Origin: Miscanthus floridulus
Taxonomy: Eukaryota; Streptophyta; Magnoliopsida; Poales; Poaceae
Direction of reading: 5' to 3'
Assembly (NCBI RefSeq): GCF_019320115.1
Contig: NC_089595.1
Span: forward strand, 105,717,611 to 105,781,610
DNA length: 64,000 nucleotides
Shown: one piece after another, positions 12,101 through 24,256 of the stretch
Numbering within the stretch: the first letter of the stretch is position 1
How the letters are laid out: every line of letters starts with the position of its first letter
The notes under the pieces: generated by a model
Database searches by the model: none
What the model was told of the DNA's origin: nothing
The model's input: only the letters and a program-made list of their open reading frames with translations
Position numbers and translations under genes: made by a program

Positions 12101-13745
12101 GACGAGGATCATGAGTACCGTGAGGAGTGTGGAGACAACTACACTAAAGGTGCCACATCCCACCTAACCTTGTAGCACCTATTACGCATTGCTAATATAG
12201 AGCTGCTATTGCTTTACTTTATTGTTATATTCACACTATGATAGGACTTGCATGGTAGTATGCTTACTTGATGGCCTTTACCTTGACACAGCCTTACCCC
12301 TGCTTACCCTGCTATTAGGCTAGACACATGCATGCTGCTATATTTCATTGCTTATTACTTCTACTACGCTTGTACTACATTGATGCGTGGTGGAAATTGG
12401 AGTTATCTGGACTATGGGGAGAGTGCTGCGTGTGTGACTTGGGTGCGTGGAGGGTGATGGTTGTGTCGACCAAGTTGGAATATACGATGAGCCTGGAGCA
12501 AGTCTTTCTATGGGGTGCTACCTGGGCACCCCTAGAAATGGATACCTGTGATGGGTAAATGGTATATGAGGTGGCCCTGAGTGTGAACCTGTGATGGGAG
12601 GAGCTCGGGGTGGAGGTGCTATGGTGACACGGTAAATGGAAACCCTGATGAAGACATTCTGGCTTGGTCATCCCTAAGGACTTACTAGTACTTAGATTCA
12701 TCGGGAAACCTTACGTACCACTCGCCCTATATGGTGCGGGACGGCTGGACTACTTGGTAGGATATTGCCACTACTGCTAGGTTGATAGCGAACAGTGCGA
12801 GGGAGGTACGGGGCATGGAGGATCCCCCCCCACATCCTTTCGAGACTTCATGGAGACCTTGTGGACCCAGCTCATGACTCATAGTTTTAGCCACCCCAAA
12901 CTAGACTTGGGGTGTACCAGGGCTGAATTGTAGAGTGACATTATCCTAGGCTAGCAAGCGGCCGAAATCAACCCAGTTGACGAAGGTCAGCAAGGAAGGC
13001 GGATCTTGTGGTTATGTAAAACCTCTGCAGAGTGTATGATTGATCGATCGATACATGTGCCAACTTGTCGGCTATGGACCTTTTCTGGGTTTTGCTTAAA
13101 CTAGATAGTGAGATGAGTCCTTCTCTTCTTCCCCCATGAGAGAGTGTTGGTCATAGCTAGGGGTTACGGGCCTTGAGACAATGCCAAGAGGGAGTTGGCC
13201 TATTGACTGAGCGATGGTATGGTGATGGTGGTATATCGATCTCAGGATTGAAACCTGGCTCTGGACAGAAATGGGGTGGAATGAGTGTGGGAATGATGTT
13301 AAAAACTTGACCAACTATTACTAAACTCTTGATACGCTAATACATAGGAAACCCCAGCCTTATAGGTTCCTTTTGATTATATCCAACTTGCATCCAATTT
13401 CCACAAAGCAATGCTCATAGGGTGGGAGTGGCTAGTACAAATTGTACTGATAAATTTTGGCACACAGGTTCTGCTAAGGAGTATAGCTCTGAAGAGTTTG
13501 ACGGTTGAGGGGTTTGTTCCTACGCTCGAGTTTGGCGATCTTATCTTTAAGCTGTTCTAAATGAATGCTACTTTTGATTTCACCAATGCGGCGATGTAAT
13601 AAATTATGTAATTCCGCACTATTTGTACTCTGATATTATCGTTGTATGGATATGGTATTCAACTGGAATTTGGGTAATATGATCTACAACGGTCATAATA
13701 CACTTCGACTCTATGGATTTCCCTTCATGAAATCGGGTCATTTCA
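9114..13745 (+). repeat. 5' LTR of the gypsy element
   Basis: The repeat runs from tgtaacaaccc to gggtcatttca just before the primer site, 4632 bp. It is unusually long. A TATA-like word in ggctataaaagccct at about 10336-10350 is conserved in the 3' LTR at 21354 and may be the promoter. Downstream GC-rich open frames are conserved between the two LTRs only because the LTRs are copies of each other. Confidence 0.88.
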
Positions 13746-13765
13746 GTTAGTATCAGAGCCATACT
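13746..13765 (+). other. primer binding site (initiator tRNA-Met)
   Basis: The word tatcagagcc at 13751-13760, one base group after the LTR end, matches the usual TGGTATCAGAGC site complementary to the 3' end of initiator tRNA-Met. One G of the expected start is changed (ttagtatcagagc). Confidence 0.8.
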
Positions 13766-13906
13766 TGACCATAGGACGAAACCCTCAGAAATGGACGATA
13801 GAATAGGATGTGAACAACCCTTCTTTCGGTTATATACCGACCCTGCATTTACTTTTATGCAAGGCTTATCTATTTACTGACCTGTTAACACATGTTTCCT
13901 TAAAAC

Positions 13907-15175
13907 ATGCAGATGGCAATGAACGTCGAATGGCCGCCTCTTGGACCACTACCTCTAGACCACGCCAAGCTTACCTTCGACCTACGTGAGCTCAGGGGTT
14001 TTGCACAGACCCTCTACCGAGTTCTCATGACGTTAGGAGTCCCCAACGTGCTTGTTAAGGTCACCTACACTAGGAAGTCAGCTCAGGAAGGAGGAATCAA
14101 AGGACTGTCACCTCAGTCGAGTTCCCAGCTAGCACTACCTTACCTTCTGTCCCAGCTTTCACCGAGTTGACTATATAGGACACAGTCGAGGAGGGATTAC
14201 GAGCTGTCTCACACAAGGCACTTCGTATAGTGATGAGGGACCACTATGAGCACCTGAAGATGACATAGTTTTGTCTACTTCCCTAGGCCCTCGACCTCAG
14301 CCTTACCCCTAGTGAGCAGAGTTTCACAGTCGACAGAGTTATCTTTGCCGAGGAGGACAGATGCCTTCACGTCTCGGCTATCCACCTACTAGAGTAGGAT
14401 AGGTATATGACCCAGCTTGAGCAGAGGAGATGTCAGGACCAGGCCCTTCTATGGGAGTACTAGGAGCGAGACTCGTAGGGAGCATAGGAGCGAGCTAGTT
14501 TGCTTGAGACAGTTGCCAAGCTACAGGATGAGCTCAACCGTCGTGAAGAAGTCCACAGAACCGAGGTCGTAGACTTACAGGACAAAGTCACTGACCTAGG
14601 CAATAGGAACTGCTACCTCAATAGTAAGGTCTTGGAGTGGCAGAGAGAGTTGAACAACAAGAAGGCCGAGTTCAACCGTAGAGGAGACAGAGAGAGGTCC
14701 AAGGGGATTGATATGCTAAAAATCCAATCTCGGAACAAGACTATGACTCAGGATCTAGAGGAGTTCAGGAAGAAGGCCGTTCGCAACTAGGGTCACCTGA
14801 TCGAGGCACTCAGGCAGAACAAGTACCTATAGGACAAGTGTGAGAGGACACGGTAGGCTTGGTAGAAGTCTGATAAGAAGCACCTCAGGGAGATGAAGGG
14901 TATGTGGGATCAGCTACCCAAGGAGATTCATAGCAAGATGAAGCCTAGGATAGAGGAGTTTGAGTTAGCCCCGACTTGCCTCAACCTAGATGCCTGCCCT
15001 ACCCTACCTGGAGCCAAGCCTACTGAGGAGCTCGCCAAGGCCTTGAAGTACGTGTCTTGACTTCACAAGTCTAACGAGGAGATCGAGATCAAGAACAGTC
15101 GTATCCTAGCTGCGGTGTACGAGTTAGAGTAGATGACCCTGCGTGGTTATGAGTCATGTCAGTGGCTTCCATAAG
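13907..15175 (+). pseudogene. additional coiled-coil ORF upstream of gag
   Basis: Starting at an ATG at 13913, a frame encodes a short globular-looking region followed by a long heptad-rich coiled coil (about 14500-14950) dense in Glu, Lys, Gln and Leu. It is broken by stops, most of them TAG where a Gln would suit. A second segment around 14990-15140 continues in similar style. It precedes and is separate from gag, a place where canonical gypsy elements have only leader. No enzymatic motif is visible. It resembles the extra ORFs known in some large plant gypsy elements, but I cannot name it. Confidence 0.6.
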
Positions 15176-15457
15176 TTGTACCCCATGATGTACCCCTTAT
15201 GAGATGTAATATGAGACACTATGCGTAGTACGATTCTCGCGAGTCTCCAAGTGTAGCTACTGGAGATGATGCCATGTAATAAAATTCATGTAATGAATGT
15301 TTTAGATCTTATTGCATCTTATGGATCTTATTGCTTCTTTGTAATGAATGTTGGATAGTATAAATGTTTTTCTTTAAATCATCAAGAATCATGTAGTCAT
15401 ACTAAATAATAAGCACTTATGGCACAATCACTAAAATGCCCATAATTTGTGTTGCAG

Positions 15458-16735
15458 ATGCCGAACCACCGATCTGATCGCCTAATGAACCGTGGACGTG
15501 TGCCCACTCCTGAACCAGCCAAACCAAATGGAGAGCGTGGTGGCAACAACCATGGTTGTGGCCACGGCCATGGACATGGAGGGATACCCTTCAACCTAGA
15601 GAATACCCCGCCACCTGAGGAGAACATTCCGCCATCACCACCACCGAACCTGGCAGAGGTGATGGCACAACAAACCCAGCTTCTTGCAGCTCTTGTTAAC
15701 GAAGCAAATCATCGCCAGGGAGGTCAGCAGAATGACTTCCAAAGGAAGCTGGAAGGATTTCTGAAGCTAAGGCCACCTACCTATGATGGCACCAACCCCG
15801 ACCCGCTTGTGGCCGATGACTAGCTCAAGGAGATGGAGAAGAAGCTTGACCTCACTACTTTCACCGACGATGAGTGTGTTGGAGCTGCCACACACTAGCT
15901 CATAGGTGCTGCACATGCCTAGTGGGACAGTTTCAGTGATTCCCATGAGGACCCTGCCAACATCTCATGGGATGAGTTCGCCGAAGCATTCACTGAGTAT
16001 CACATTCCCAAGGGTATCATGGAGGCCAAAGCCGAGGAGTTCCACAACATCAAGATGGGAAAGGAGAAGGTGACTGAGTACACTACTCGTTTCACCAATC
16101 TTCTACGCTATGCACCTTCCTATGTTGTGAACTCTAAGAAGGAGAAGCTATACTATTACCGCAAGGGACTTAACCCACACATCAAGCTAAAGTTTGGTGG
16201 TATTGAGAGTAGCACGCTGCGTGCTCTGGTGGATTGCTGCATCTAGATTGAGAAGGACCATGCTGAAGCTGGAGAGGAGTATAGGGAGAGGAAGCGTAAG
16301 CCTAAGGAGTCCTTCTATGGATGTGATCGCAAGAGGTTCTGCAGAGATGCACCACCAGGGAACGCTCTCGCCACAATAGGGATGACAACCCTAGATCGAG
16401 TAGGGGTAGTGGAGGCTACACCACCAAATACTCCCGCCCTGCTCAGGATTGTTACATCCAGGACCGTTATGCTCAGGACCGCAACACTCAGGACCATTTC
16501 AACCATTCCTGCTCTATGAATGAACGCCCAGCATAGAACCACTCCGCACTAAGCACTAAAAACTGGAAGGCACCCGCGCCAACCCCTATAGGCGGTGCGC
16601 CTTTCACCTGCTTTGCTTGTGGCCAACTGGGTCACAAAGTCACTAAATGCCCTTAGAACTCAGCCGCTCAGAAGTCTTAGTTCAAAGGATCTGCTACTCA
16701 TGGACGTCTCAACCATCTGGACGTCGAGGAAGCAT
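15458..16735 (+). pseudogene. gypsy gag (capsid/nucleocapsid), stop-ridden
   Basis: The ATG at 15458 opens a frame with a Gly/His-rich N-terminus, a Pro-rich linker, the segment FLKLRPPTYDGTNPDP typical of plant gypsy gag, and a capsid region. A zinc knuckle of the form C-x2-C-x4-H-x4-C follows at 16609-16650. The frame stops at 15821 (expected Trp) and at 15896, 15920 and 16244, where Gln is expected from the family pattern. The region between 16250 and 16600 shifts frame. Gag would package the RNA; this copy cannot make full-length protein. Confidence 0.88.
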
Positions 16736-16749
16736 AGGCTGCCCCTGAC

Positions 16750-19700
16750 ATGGTGTACGGTATGTTTTTAGTTAATGGCAATACTGCATTAGTTCTATTT
16801 AACTCTAGAGCAACTTGTTCTTACATATCATCCAAGTTTGCACGAGAGCATAACCTACCTGTAACCCCACGTGGAAAGCCTATCATCACCAGCTCACCTT
16901 TAGGAGACCTAAAGTGCACCCACATCTATAAGGGAGTGAGTCTTACCATTGAGGGTCTTATCTTTAAAGCCAACCTAACCCTGTTACCTTCCATGAGCCT
17001 AGATGTCATATTAGGTATGGATTGGCTAACCATTCACTGAGGTATCATATCATGTTCACCTAGATACGTCCAAGTGACCCACCCATCGGGCCAGGTTATT
17101 AGATGTGAACCTCAGTCCAAAAAGTCCACTTCTATCCTGTGTGCCCTTAAAGCCAGCTCAGAATCACAAAAAGAGGAGATGATAGTTCATGATGTGCCTG
17201 TGGTCAGAAACTATCTCGATGTATTCCCTAAAGAATTACCGGGTATGCCACCAGATCGTGATGTGGAGTTCATCATTGATCTTTTACCGGGAATAGGACC
17301 CATTGCCAAGAGACCCTATTGCATGTCAGTGGATGAACTAGCCAAGCTCAAGAAACAGCTTGATGAGCTCATATCAAAGGGGTATATCAGACCCAGTGCT
17401 TCACCCTAGGGATCCCCAATTTTGTTTGTTAAGAAGAAGGATGGCTCGATGAGAATGTGCATTGACTACCGGAACTTGAACGCAGTCACCATCAAGAACA
17501 AGTACCCTCTGCCAAGAATCGATGATCTGCTTGATCAGCTTCGAGGTGCCAAGTATTTCTCCAAGATTGATCGTAGATCTGGCTATCATCAGATGAAGAT
17601 TCAAGAGAGTGACATCCCGAAGATAGCTTTCGTGACTAGGTATGGGCAGTATGAGTTCACTGTGGTGTCCTTTGGACTCACGAATGCTCCTGCATACTTC
17701 ATGAACATGATGAATAAGGTTTTCATAAATGAACTGGATAAGTTCATGGTAGTATTCATTGATGACATCCTTGTCTATTCACCCACCGCTGAAGAACATG
17801 AACATCATCTGAGAACTATGCTTGAGAAACTAGCCCAACATCAGTTCTATGCAAAGTTCAGTAAATGCGAATTTTGGCTACAGAAAGTTACCTTCCTAGG
17901 CCATGTACTATCAGCTGAAGGTGTCATAGTTGACCCAGCCAAGATTGAAGCTATGAAAGAGTGGGATCAACCCCGTAATGTGATAGAAGTCAGAAGTTTC
18001 TTGGGATTGGCTGGATATTACCGTCGGTTCATCGAGAACTTCTCCAAGATAGCCCATCCAATGACCAACCTTCTGAAGAAGACTAAGGAGTTTGAATGGA
18101 TGCCCAAGTGTGAACAAAGCTTCCAGGAATTGAAACAGAAGCTTACCACAACTCCTATGCTAGCATTGCCTGACATCGGCAAAGATTTCATGGTTTATTG
18201 TGATGCATCCCATCAAGGACTTGGTTGTGTATTGATGCAAGGTGGAAGAGTGATAGCATATGCTTCGCGATAGTTGAAAGAACACGAGAACCGTTACCCA
18301 ACCCATGATCTTGAGTTAGCAGCAGTTGTGCATGCCTTGAAGATCTGGAGACACTACTTGATAGGCAACAAGTGTGATATCTATACAGATCACAAGAGCT
18401 TGAAGTACTTTTTCACTTAGGAAGATCTAAATATGAGGCAACACCGATGGCTAGAGTTGATCAAGGACTATGACCTAGAAATTCACTATCATCCAGGAAA
18501 AGCTAATGTAGTCACATATGCTCTTAGTCGTAAGAGTTACTATCACACTTTGATCACTAAATCCGTACCACCTGAGCTCAAGGAAGAGATTGAAGATTTC
18601 CAACTTGAGATACTACCGCATGGCTTGTTGAATGAGCTCCACATATAGTATGATCTCACAGATCATATCCGTCAAGCTCAGAAAAGTTGTGAAGAGATCG
18701 AATATCTCCATAGTCTGATGAAACTAGGCTACAAGACCAACCACCAGGAAGATGAACAAGGAACCATCTGGTACAAGAATAGGATCTATGTTCCATCTGA
18801 CCCAGTACTACGAGAGGAAATTCTGTCAGAAGCTCATGATTTCAAGTACTGTATTCACCCTGGAGGTTCAAAGGTGTATCAAGACTTGAAGAAACACTTT
18901 TGGTGGAAAGGCATGAAGACAGACATTGTGGGACATGTGGCACGATGTGACACCTATAATAGAGTCAATGCTGAACATCAAAGGCTGACAGGATTGCTGA
19001 AGCCTCTTGACGTTCCCGAGTGGAAATGGGAGAGCATATCCATAGATTTCATAGTTGGATTGTCCCGTTCACAGAAAGGCAATTATTCCATCTAGGTGAT
19101 TGTTGATCGTTTAACCAAGATTGCTCACTTTATACCAGTTAAGACCAAGACCGATGCTGAAAAATTAGCAGATCTATATGTTGAGCATATTCTCAGACTG
19201 CATAGAGCTCCCTCTAGTATTGTATCTGATCATGGTCCTTAGTTTGTGTCCTGATTCTGGGAAGCTCTGCACAAGTCCATTGGGACCAAACTCAATTTTA
19301 GTACCACTTATCACCCATAGATGGATGGATAGACAGAACGAGTAAATCAGATCTTAAAAGACATGCTTCGCGCTAGTGTACTGAATTATGACTCTAATTG
19401 GGAGAAATGCCTACCCTATGCAGAGTTCTCTTACAACAACAGCTACCAAGCCAGCATCAAGATGTCGCTGTTCAAAGCTCTGTATGGCAGACCTTGTAAG
19501 ACACCTTTGATGTGGTCTCAACCGGGGGAAAGATCGTTCTTTGACTTTGCTAAGATTCGAGATGCCGAAGAAGGAGTTGCCCAAGTAAAGGAGAATTTAA
19601 GAATTACCCAAAGTCGATACAAGAGCTATGCTGACAAAAGAAGAAGAGAACTTGAGTTCAATGTGGGAGACTTCGTCTATCTCAAGGTATCCCCGCTATG

Positions 19701-20097
19701 TGGAACTATCAGATTCCACGTGAAAGGTAAGCTTGCCCCTAGATTTGTTGGGCCATACAAGATCCGTAAGAGAATTGGAAAACTCGCTTATAAACTTGAG
19801 GTACCTGAGGAATTGGCGGGTGTACATCCCGTATTCCATGTCTCATAGCTATGCAAGTATTTGAGAGTGCCCGATGAAGTGATCCTAACTGATACACTTG
19901 ACATCCAGAATACTCTCGAGTATAAAGAGTATCCTATCAGAATTCTGGGTAGAGATACCAAAGAGACCCAAAGCAAAACTATTCCTATGTGTAAGATCCA
20001 ATGGAGCAATCACACTGAGAGAGAAGCAACATGGGAGAAAGAGTCTGACCTCCGGATACAATATCCTTATCTCTACGAAGGGTACGTTACGCTTTAA
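16750..20097 (+). pseudogene. gypsy pol: protease-RT-RNase H-integrase-chromodomain
   Basis: Domains in order. Protease (16750-17040): the catalytic D-S-G appears as N-S-R in LFNSRATCS, so it is dead. Reverse transcriptase (about 17200-17960) with FIDDILVYS near 17755-17781. RNase H (about 18180-18540) with YCDAS and YTDHKSL. Integrase (about 18840-19600), in which the second Cys of the HHCC finger is Tyr (CDTYNRV); the D, D and E regions (IDFIVGL, SDHGP, YAEFSYNNS) are visible. Then a GPYKI-type module and a chromodomain-like end (about 19930-20090, with IQWSNHTEREATWE). The frame stops at 17038, 17407, 18271, 18418, 18646, 19093 and several times in 19238-19335, and again at 19846; the final stop is at 20095. 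Most stops are TAG at expected Gln codons. Confidence 0.93.
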
Positions 20098-20116
20098 TCT
20101 CAGGGACAAGATTCTA

Positions 20117-20130
20117 TTAAGGGGGTAGAC
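20117..20130 (+). other. polypurine tract
   Basis: The purine-rich attaagggggtagac lies directly before the 3' LTR start tgtaacaaccc, as expected for the plus-strand primer. Confidence 0.8.
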
Positions 20131-21916
20131 TGTAACAACCCAAAAATCCACGCACCAAAAATCCCAACTACAAATTTTTTTCTTCAAAACCCCATGTGAT
20201 GATGAGTGACATATGTAGGAGCAAACCCTAAGTGTTGCATTAGTCGTAATCCAACTAAACAAACTCATAAGTATAGCATGTCACTTGTTGTATATGTGTG
20301 TGTTTAAAACCCCTAACACATACATTCTTGCATGCATTTTAATTCTAAACAAGCGAGTTGCCTTTTATTGATCTTTTGTTGTGCAAATAAACGTGACTAC
20401 TTATAATTAATTTATTATGCAATAAATTAATCACCTAAGTACCACCTAAGTATGTGGGCCCCACCAACCAGCCCTAAGCTCCACCCTTAATCAAGGTGCA
20501 CACTAGTACATGAAACTAAATAAATCAAACCCTAACCAAATTGGCAACAAATAAAAGAGAAAGGAAAACAAAATAGAAAAAGAAAGGAAGTGGATGAGGA
20601 AAATGGAAAAGCCATCTGGCCCAGCTTGGGGCCTGTCCATCTTCTTGGCCCAGCTCGCCAACGGCAATACTAGCCCAAGCAGCCGAGTTGGCCTAGCCTG
20701 CCTTCTACCACCAGCCGACCCAGCTCGCCCTCCCAGCTTCGCTGGCCCACGCACACAGCCCATAGGCCTAGCCAGCACAGGCCTTCCTTCCCTTGCTGGG
20801 CCGATCAGCGGAGTAGGTCCAGCTCGCCCTCGGACCCTATGTGCTCCAGTTGCTGGCCTAGCTCGCCCTCCTAGCCTCACTGGCCTGCTAGCGCTCGTGG
20901 CCTAGCAAGCCCGATGACATCACCTTCTCCCCGCGCTGGCCAATGGATGGGACACCCTCGTCATCCCCCTCCTTGGTCCCCTCCTCTGCATTTAGAAAAT
21001 AGAGCACATGTGTCGTGGGGGAAAATCTGATGCCGCCTCAGCCCCTCTCTACCGTCCGTGCCCTCACAACCATCCACAAGACCCCATTGGATGGGTGCCA
21101 CGCTGGCACCGGCTGCTCGATAGGGTCACGCATGGTGCGTGACCACTGCCACATGAGCCAGCTCGCTGTGGCCATGCCATGCACCTGCCCCCTCCCTATC
21201 CCCTGCCTTTTGACCAAGGAGCGTGAAATCGGTTTCACCATCGCACTCGCGGCCGCGTCGCGACCCTAAAGCCCTAGCCTCGACGCGATCATAGCCCTCC
21301 ACGCGCCCCATGGCCATCTCTAGCCGCTCGTTCCACGCCATGGCTGAGCTTCGGCTATAAAAGCCTCGGCCCTGGTTGCCCTAGCGTGTTCCCATGCCCC
21401 ATCGCCACCTTGTGGCCATCCACTGCACACCCGAGCCAAGAGAGAGAGGGGATAGAGGAAGAAGAAGGAGCACCGAAGCTGCCCGATGTCGCCAGTGTCG
21501 CCAAAGTGGAGGACGTCACCCTGAGCAACCATGTCGACACCGCTGCTCGGCATGGCACGGCATCATCTCGACACGGCACCGCCCTAAAACTACACCACCT
21601 CGCCAGCAAGCAAGCTTGGTGAGTTCCATTGCTGAGACCACCCCTAGCCCAACCATGACCAACGTCACGATGCACACACGAGCATGCGATCATGAAAGCC
21701 ATGGCGACATCGAGCCAATCGTGCTCGAGCACGGCCCTGTTAGCGCACACGCTCACTGCACACGCACGCGCACGCCGATAGCACCTTGACAGGATTCGCC
21801 ATGCCGATGAGCACATCACGCGCCCCTTCTTGAGGAAAGGGGTTCGCTGCTACGCCGCCTAGCTTGCATCGTTCACCACTGGACAGCCGCCATTATCGAA
21901 TCGAGCCACCACCGTG
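20131..21916 (+). repeat. 3' LTR of the gypsy element, first part
   Basis: Collinear with the 5' LTR from its first base to its ccaccaccgtg word, with scattered substitutions. It is interrupted there by the 21917-24256 insertion and resumes at 24257. Confidence 0.88.
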
Positions 21917-24256
21917 TGAAAGGGTCGAGATGGCAACTAGAGGGGGGGTGAATAGTCCTTTTTAAAACTTAATCATGTTGGCTAACCAAAACAAGTGCGG
22001 AATTAAAACTATCGGTCTAGCCAAGACTACACCCCTCTATCTATGTTTACTAGCACCTTGCAAAGATACTAATCAAGCAACAAAGGTGCCAGGCTAGCTA
22101 GAGCTCACCTTAATCGATTCTAGAAGCAAGGTCACACAAACCTATGCCACTAGTACTTTAAGCAACAAGGGAGCTCCTACACATGCTAGTAAGCAAAAGC
22201 ACAAAGCCAACTAAGCTCACTAGCAATGCTTAATAACAAGGCAACCAATGCCAAATTAGAGAGCGCAAATACTTAGCTACACAAACTTAAGTAATGTGAC
22301 TAACAAGGTTACACAAACTAAATTAGCCACGTAAGGGAGCTACTTCTATGCTACACAAGCAAGAAGGTAATTAGCAAGCTACACAAGCTATCTAATTACA
22401 AGAGCAACAACACAAGCTCAATATATATGAAAGTAATTGTAAGCTTGTGTAACAGGGATGCAAACCAACGGAAAGAACAATGTTGACACGATGATTTTTC
22501 TCCCGAGGTTCACGTGTTTGCCAACACGCTAGTCCCCGTTGTGTCGACTGCTCACTTGGAGGTTCGGTGGCTAATTGGCATCACCCACCAAGACCGCACG
22601 TCGGGCACCGCAAGAACCTACCCCAAAGGTGAGGGTAGCTCAATGACACGCTTTAATAAAGTTGCTCTTCGCGACTCCCGCGGGGCGAGCACAATGCCCC
22701 TCACAAGCTCCTCTCCGGAGCGCCGCACAAGCTGACGGAGACCACCACCAAGTCGTCTAGGAGGTGGCAACCTCCAAGAGTAACAAGCACCACCGACTTG
22801 TAACTCGATCACCTAGTGCCACTCGATGCAACCTCACGATGCAATCGCACTAGAATCGCTCACTCACACAATCGGATGATCACTATCAAGTATATGTGAG
22901 TTGGAGGGCTCCTAAGCACTCACAAGCATGGACACAAAGTCCCCTTAGGTGCTCAGCACCAGCCATGGCCGAGGGCCACTTCTATTTATAGCCCTAGGGG
23001 CTAAACTAGCTATTACCTCTTTACTGGGCAACGGTTGGGTCGACTGGATGCTCCGGTTGTGTTGACCGAACGCTGGACCTCAACGTCCGGTCGCTCGATG
23101 ATAGCCACATGTCACCTGTGTTCAACGGCATTCTTCTGATCTCAATGGTCATCTTCTGACCAGATGCACCGGTAAAACTGACTGGACGCTGAAGCCCCAG
23201 CGTCCGGTCGTTTCTAGTAAGCTCCCCGAGGCGTATTTCTTCGACCAGACGCGTCCGGTCCACCTTGACCGGACCCAGACCAGCGTCCGGTGCAATACCC
23301 TAGGTACTGTGCCGACCGACCAGTTCAACCGGACGCACGCTGCCAGCGTCCGGTCGCCGAGCGACCCAGCGTTCGGTCAATAGACCAACGCCAGCATCTC
23401 ACTATTACACATGACCGGACGTGTCGGTCCCTTAGAGGTCCAGCATTTGATCACTGTATAACCAGTGACACTAACTCGTTTTTACTTCTAACTTCTCTAC
23501 CCTTGCTCTAATGTGCCAACCACCAAGTGTATCACCTTGTGCACATGTGTTAGCATATTTTCATAAACATTTTCAAGGGTGTTAGCCACTCAACTTGCCA
23601 CGCCACTCGATCCTAGCGATGATGCAAGGTTAGATCACTCGAGTGGCACTAGATGACCGATATGCAAACAAGTTTGCTCCTCTTAATAGTACGGCCATCT
23701 ATCCTAAACTCAGTCATAAACTTCTCTACACACCTATGACCGGTGAAATGAAATGCTCTAGGTTATACCTTTACCTTGCGCATTCCATTCCATCTCCTCC
23801 AACGTCGATGCAACACATGCACCAACATGATCAACAATGATATGATCCACTTCATATCATCACGTGATCATATTGGTTTATCGATCTTGACTTTACTTAC
23901 TTTTCATCGTTGCCATCGTCTATCGGCGCCAAGTCTTGTTCAAGCTTCATCGCCACGTGGTCCATCACTCCAAAGCCTTCGACTTGCCCTTCACGCTTGC
24001 AACCGGTCCATCAAGCCAAGTCTTGTCTTGATCTTCTCCACCTTGATCACATGACTCAATGTCATGTCTCAGGTGCAATGAGCTCCTTCATCATCACATG
24101 TGTGAGCTTTGCAACATCTCCTAGCTATTTTCACCTTTATGGCATATGTTGCTCACACACATGTACCTATGGACTAATCACCTATGTATCTCACATAAAC
24201 ACAATTAGTCCACCTAGGTTGTCACTCAATTACCAAAACCAAACAAGGACCTTTCA
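21917..24256. mobile_element. solo-LTR-like insertion in the gypsy 3' LTR
   Basis: Comparison with the uninterrupted 5' LTR (around 10895) places this insertion exactly. It is 2340 bp, begins TGAAAGG and ends CCTTTCA, and is flanked by ccgtg (21912-21916) and ccatg (24257-24261), a 5 bp duplication with one change. TG...CA ends and a 5 bp duplication fit a solo LTR. It holds an array of CCGGACGC/GCGTCCGG words at about 23030-23420 and encodes no recognisable protein. It is later than the gypsy insertion. A non-autonomous TIR element with the same ends is the alternative. Confidence 0.65.

Noticed and set aside
21917..24256. CACTA-type DNA transposon with a 3 bp duplication
   Set aside because: The ends are not CACTA, and a 5 bp duplication with TG...CA ends fits equally well or better; kept only as an alternative.
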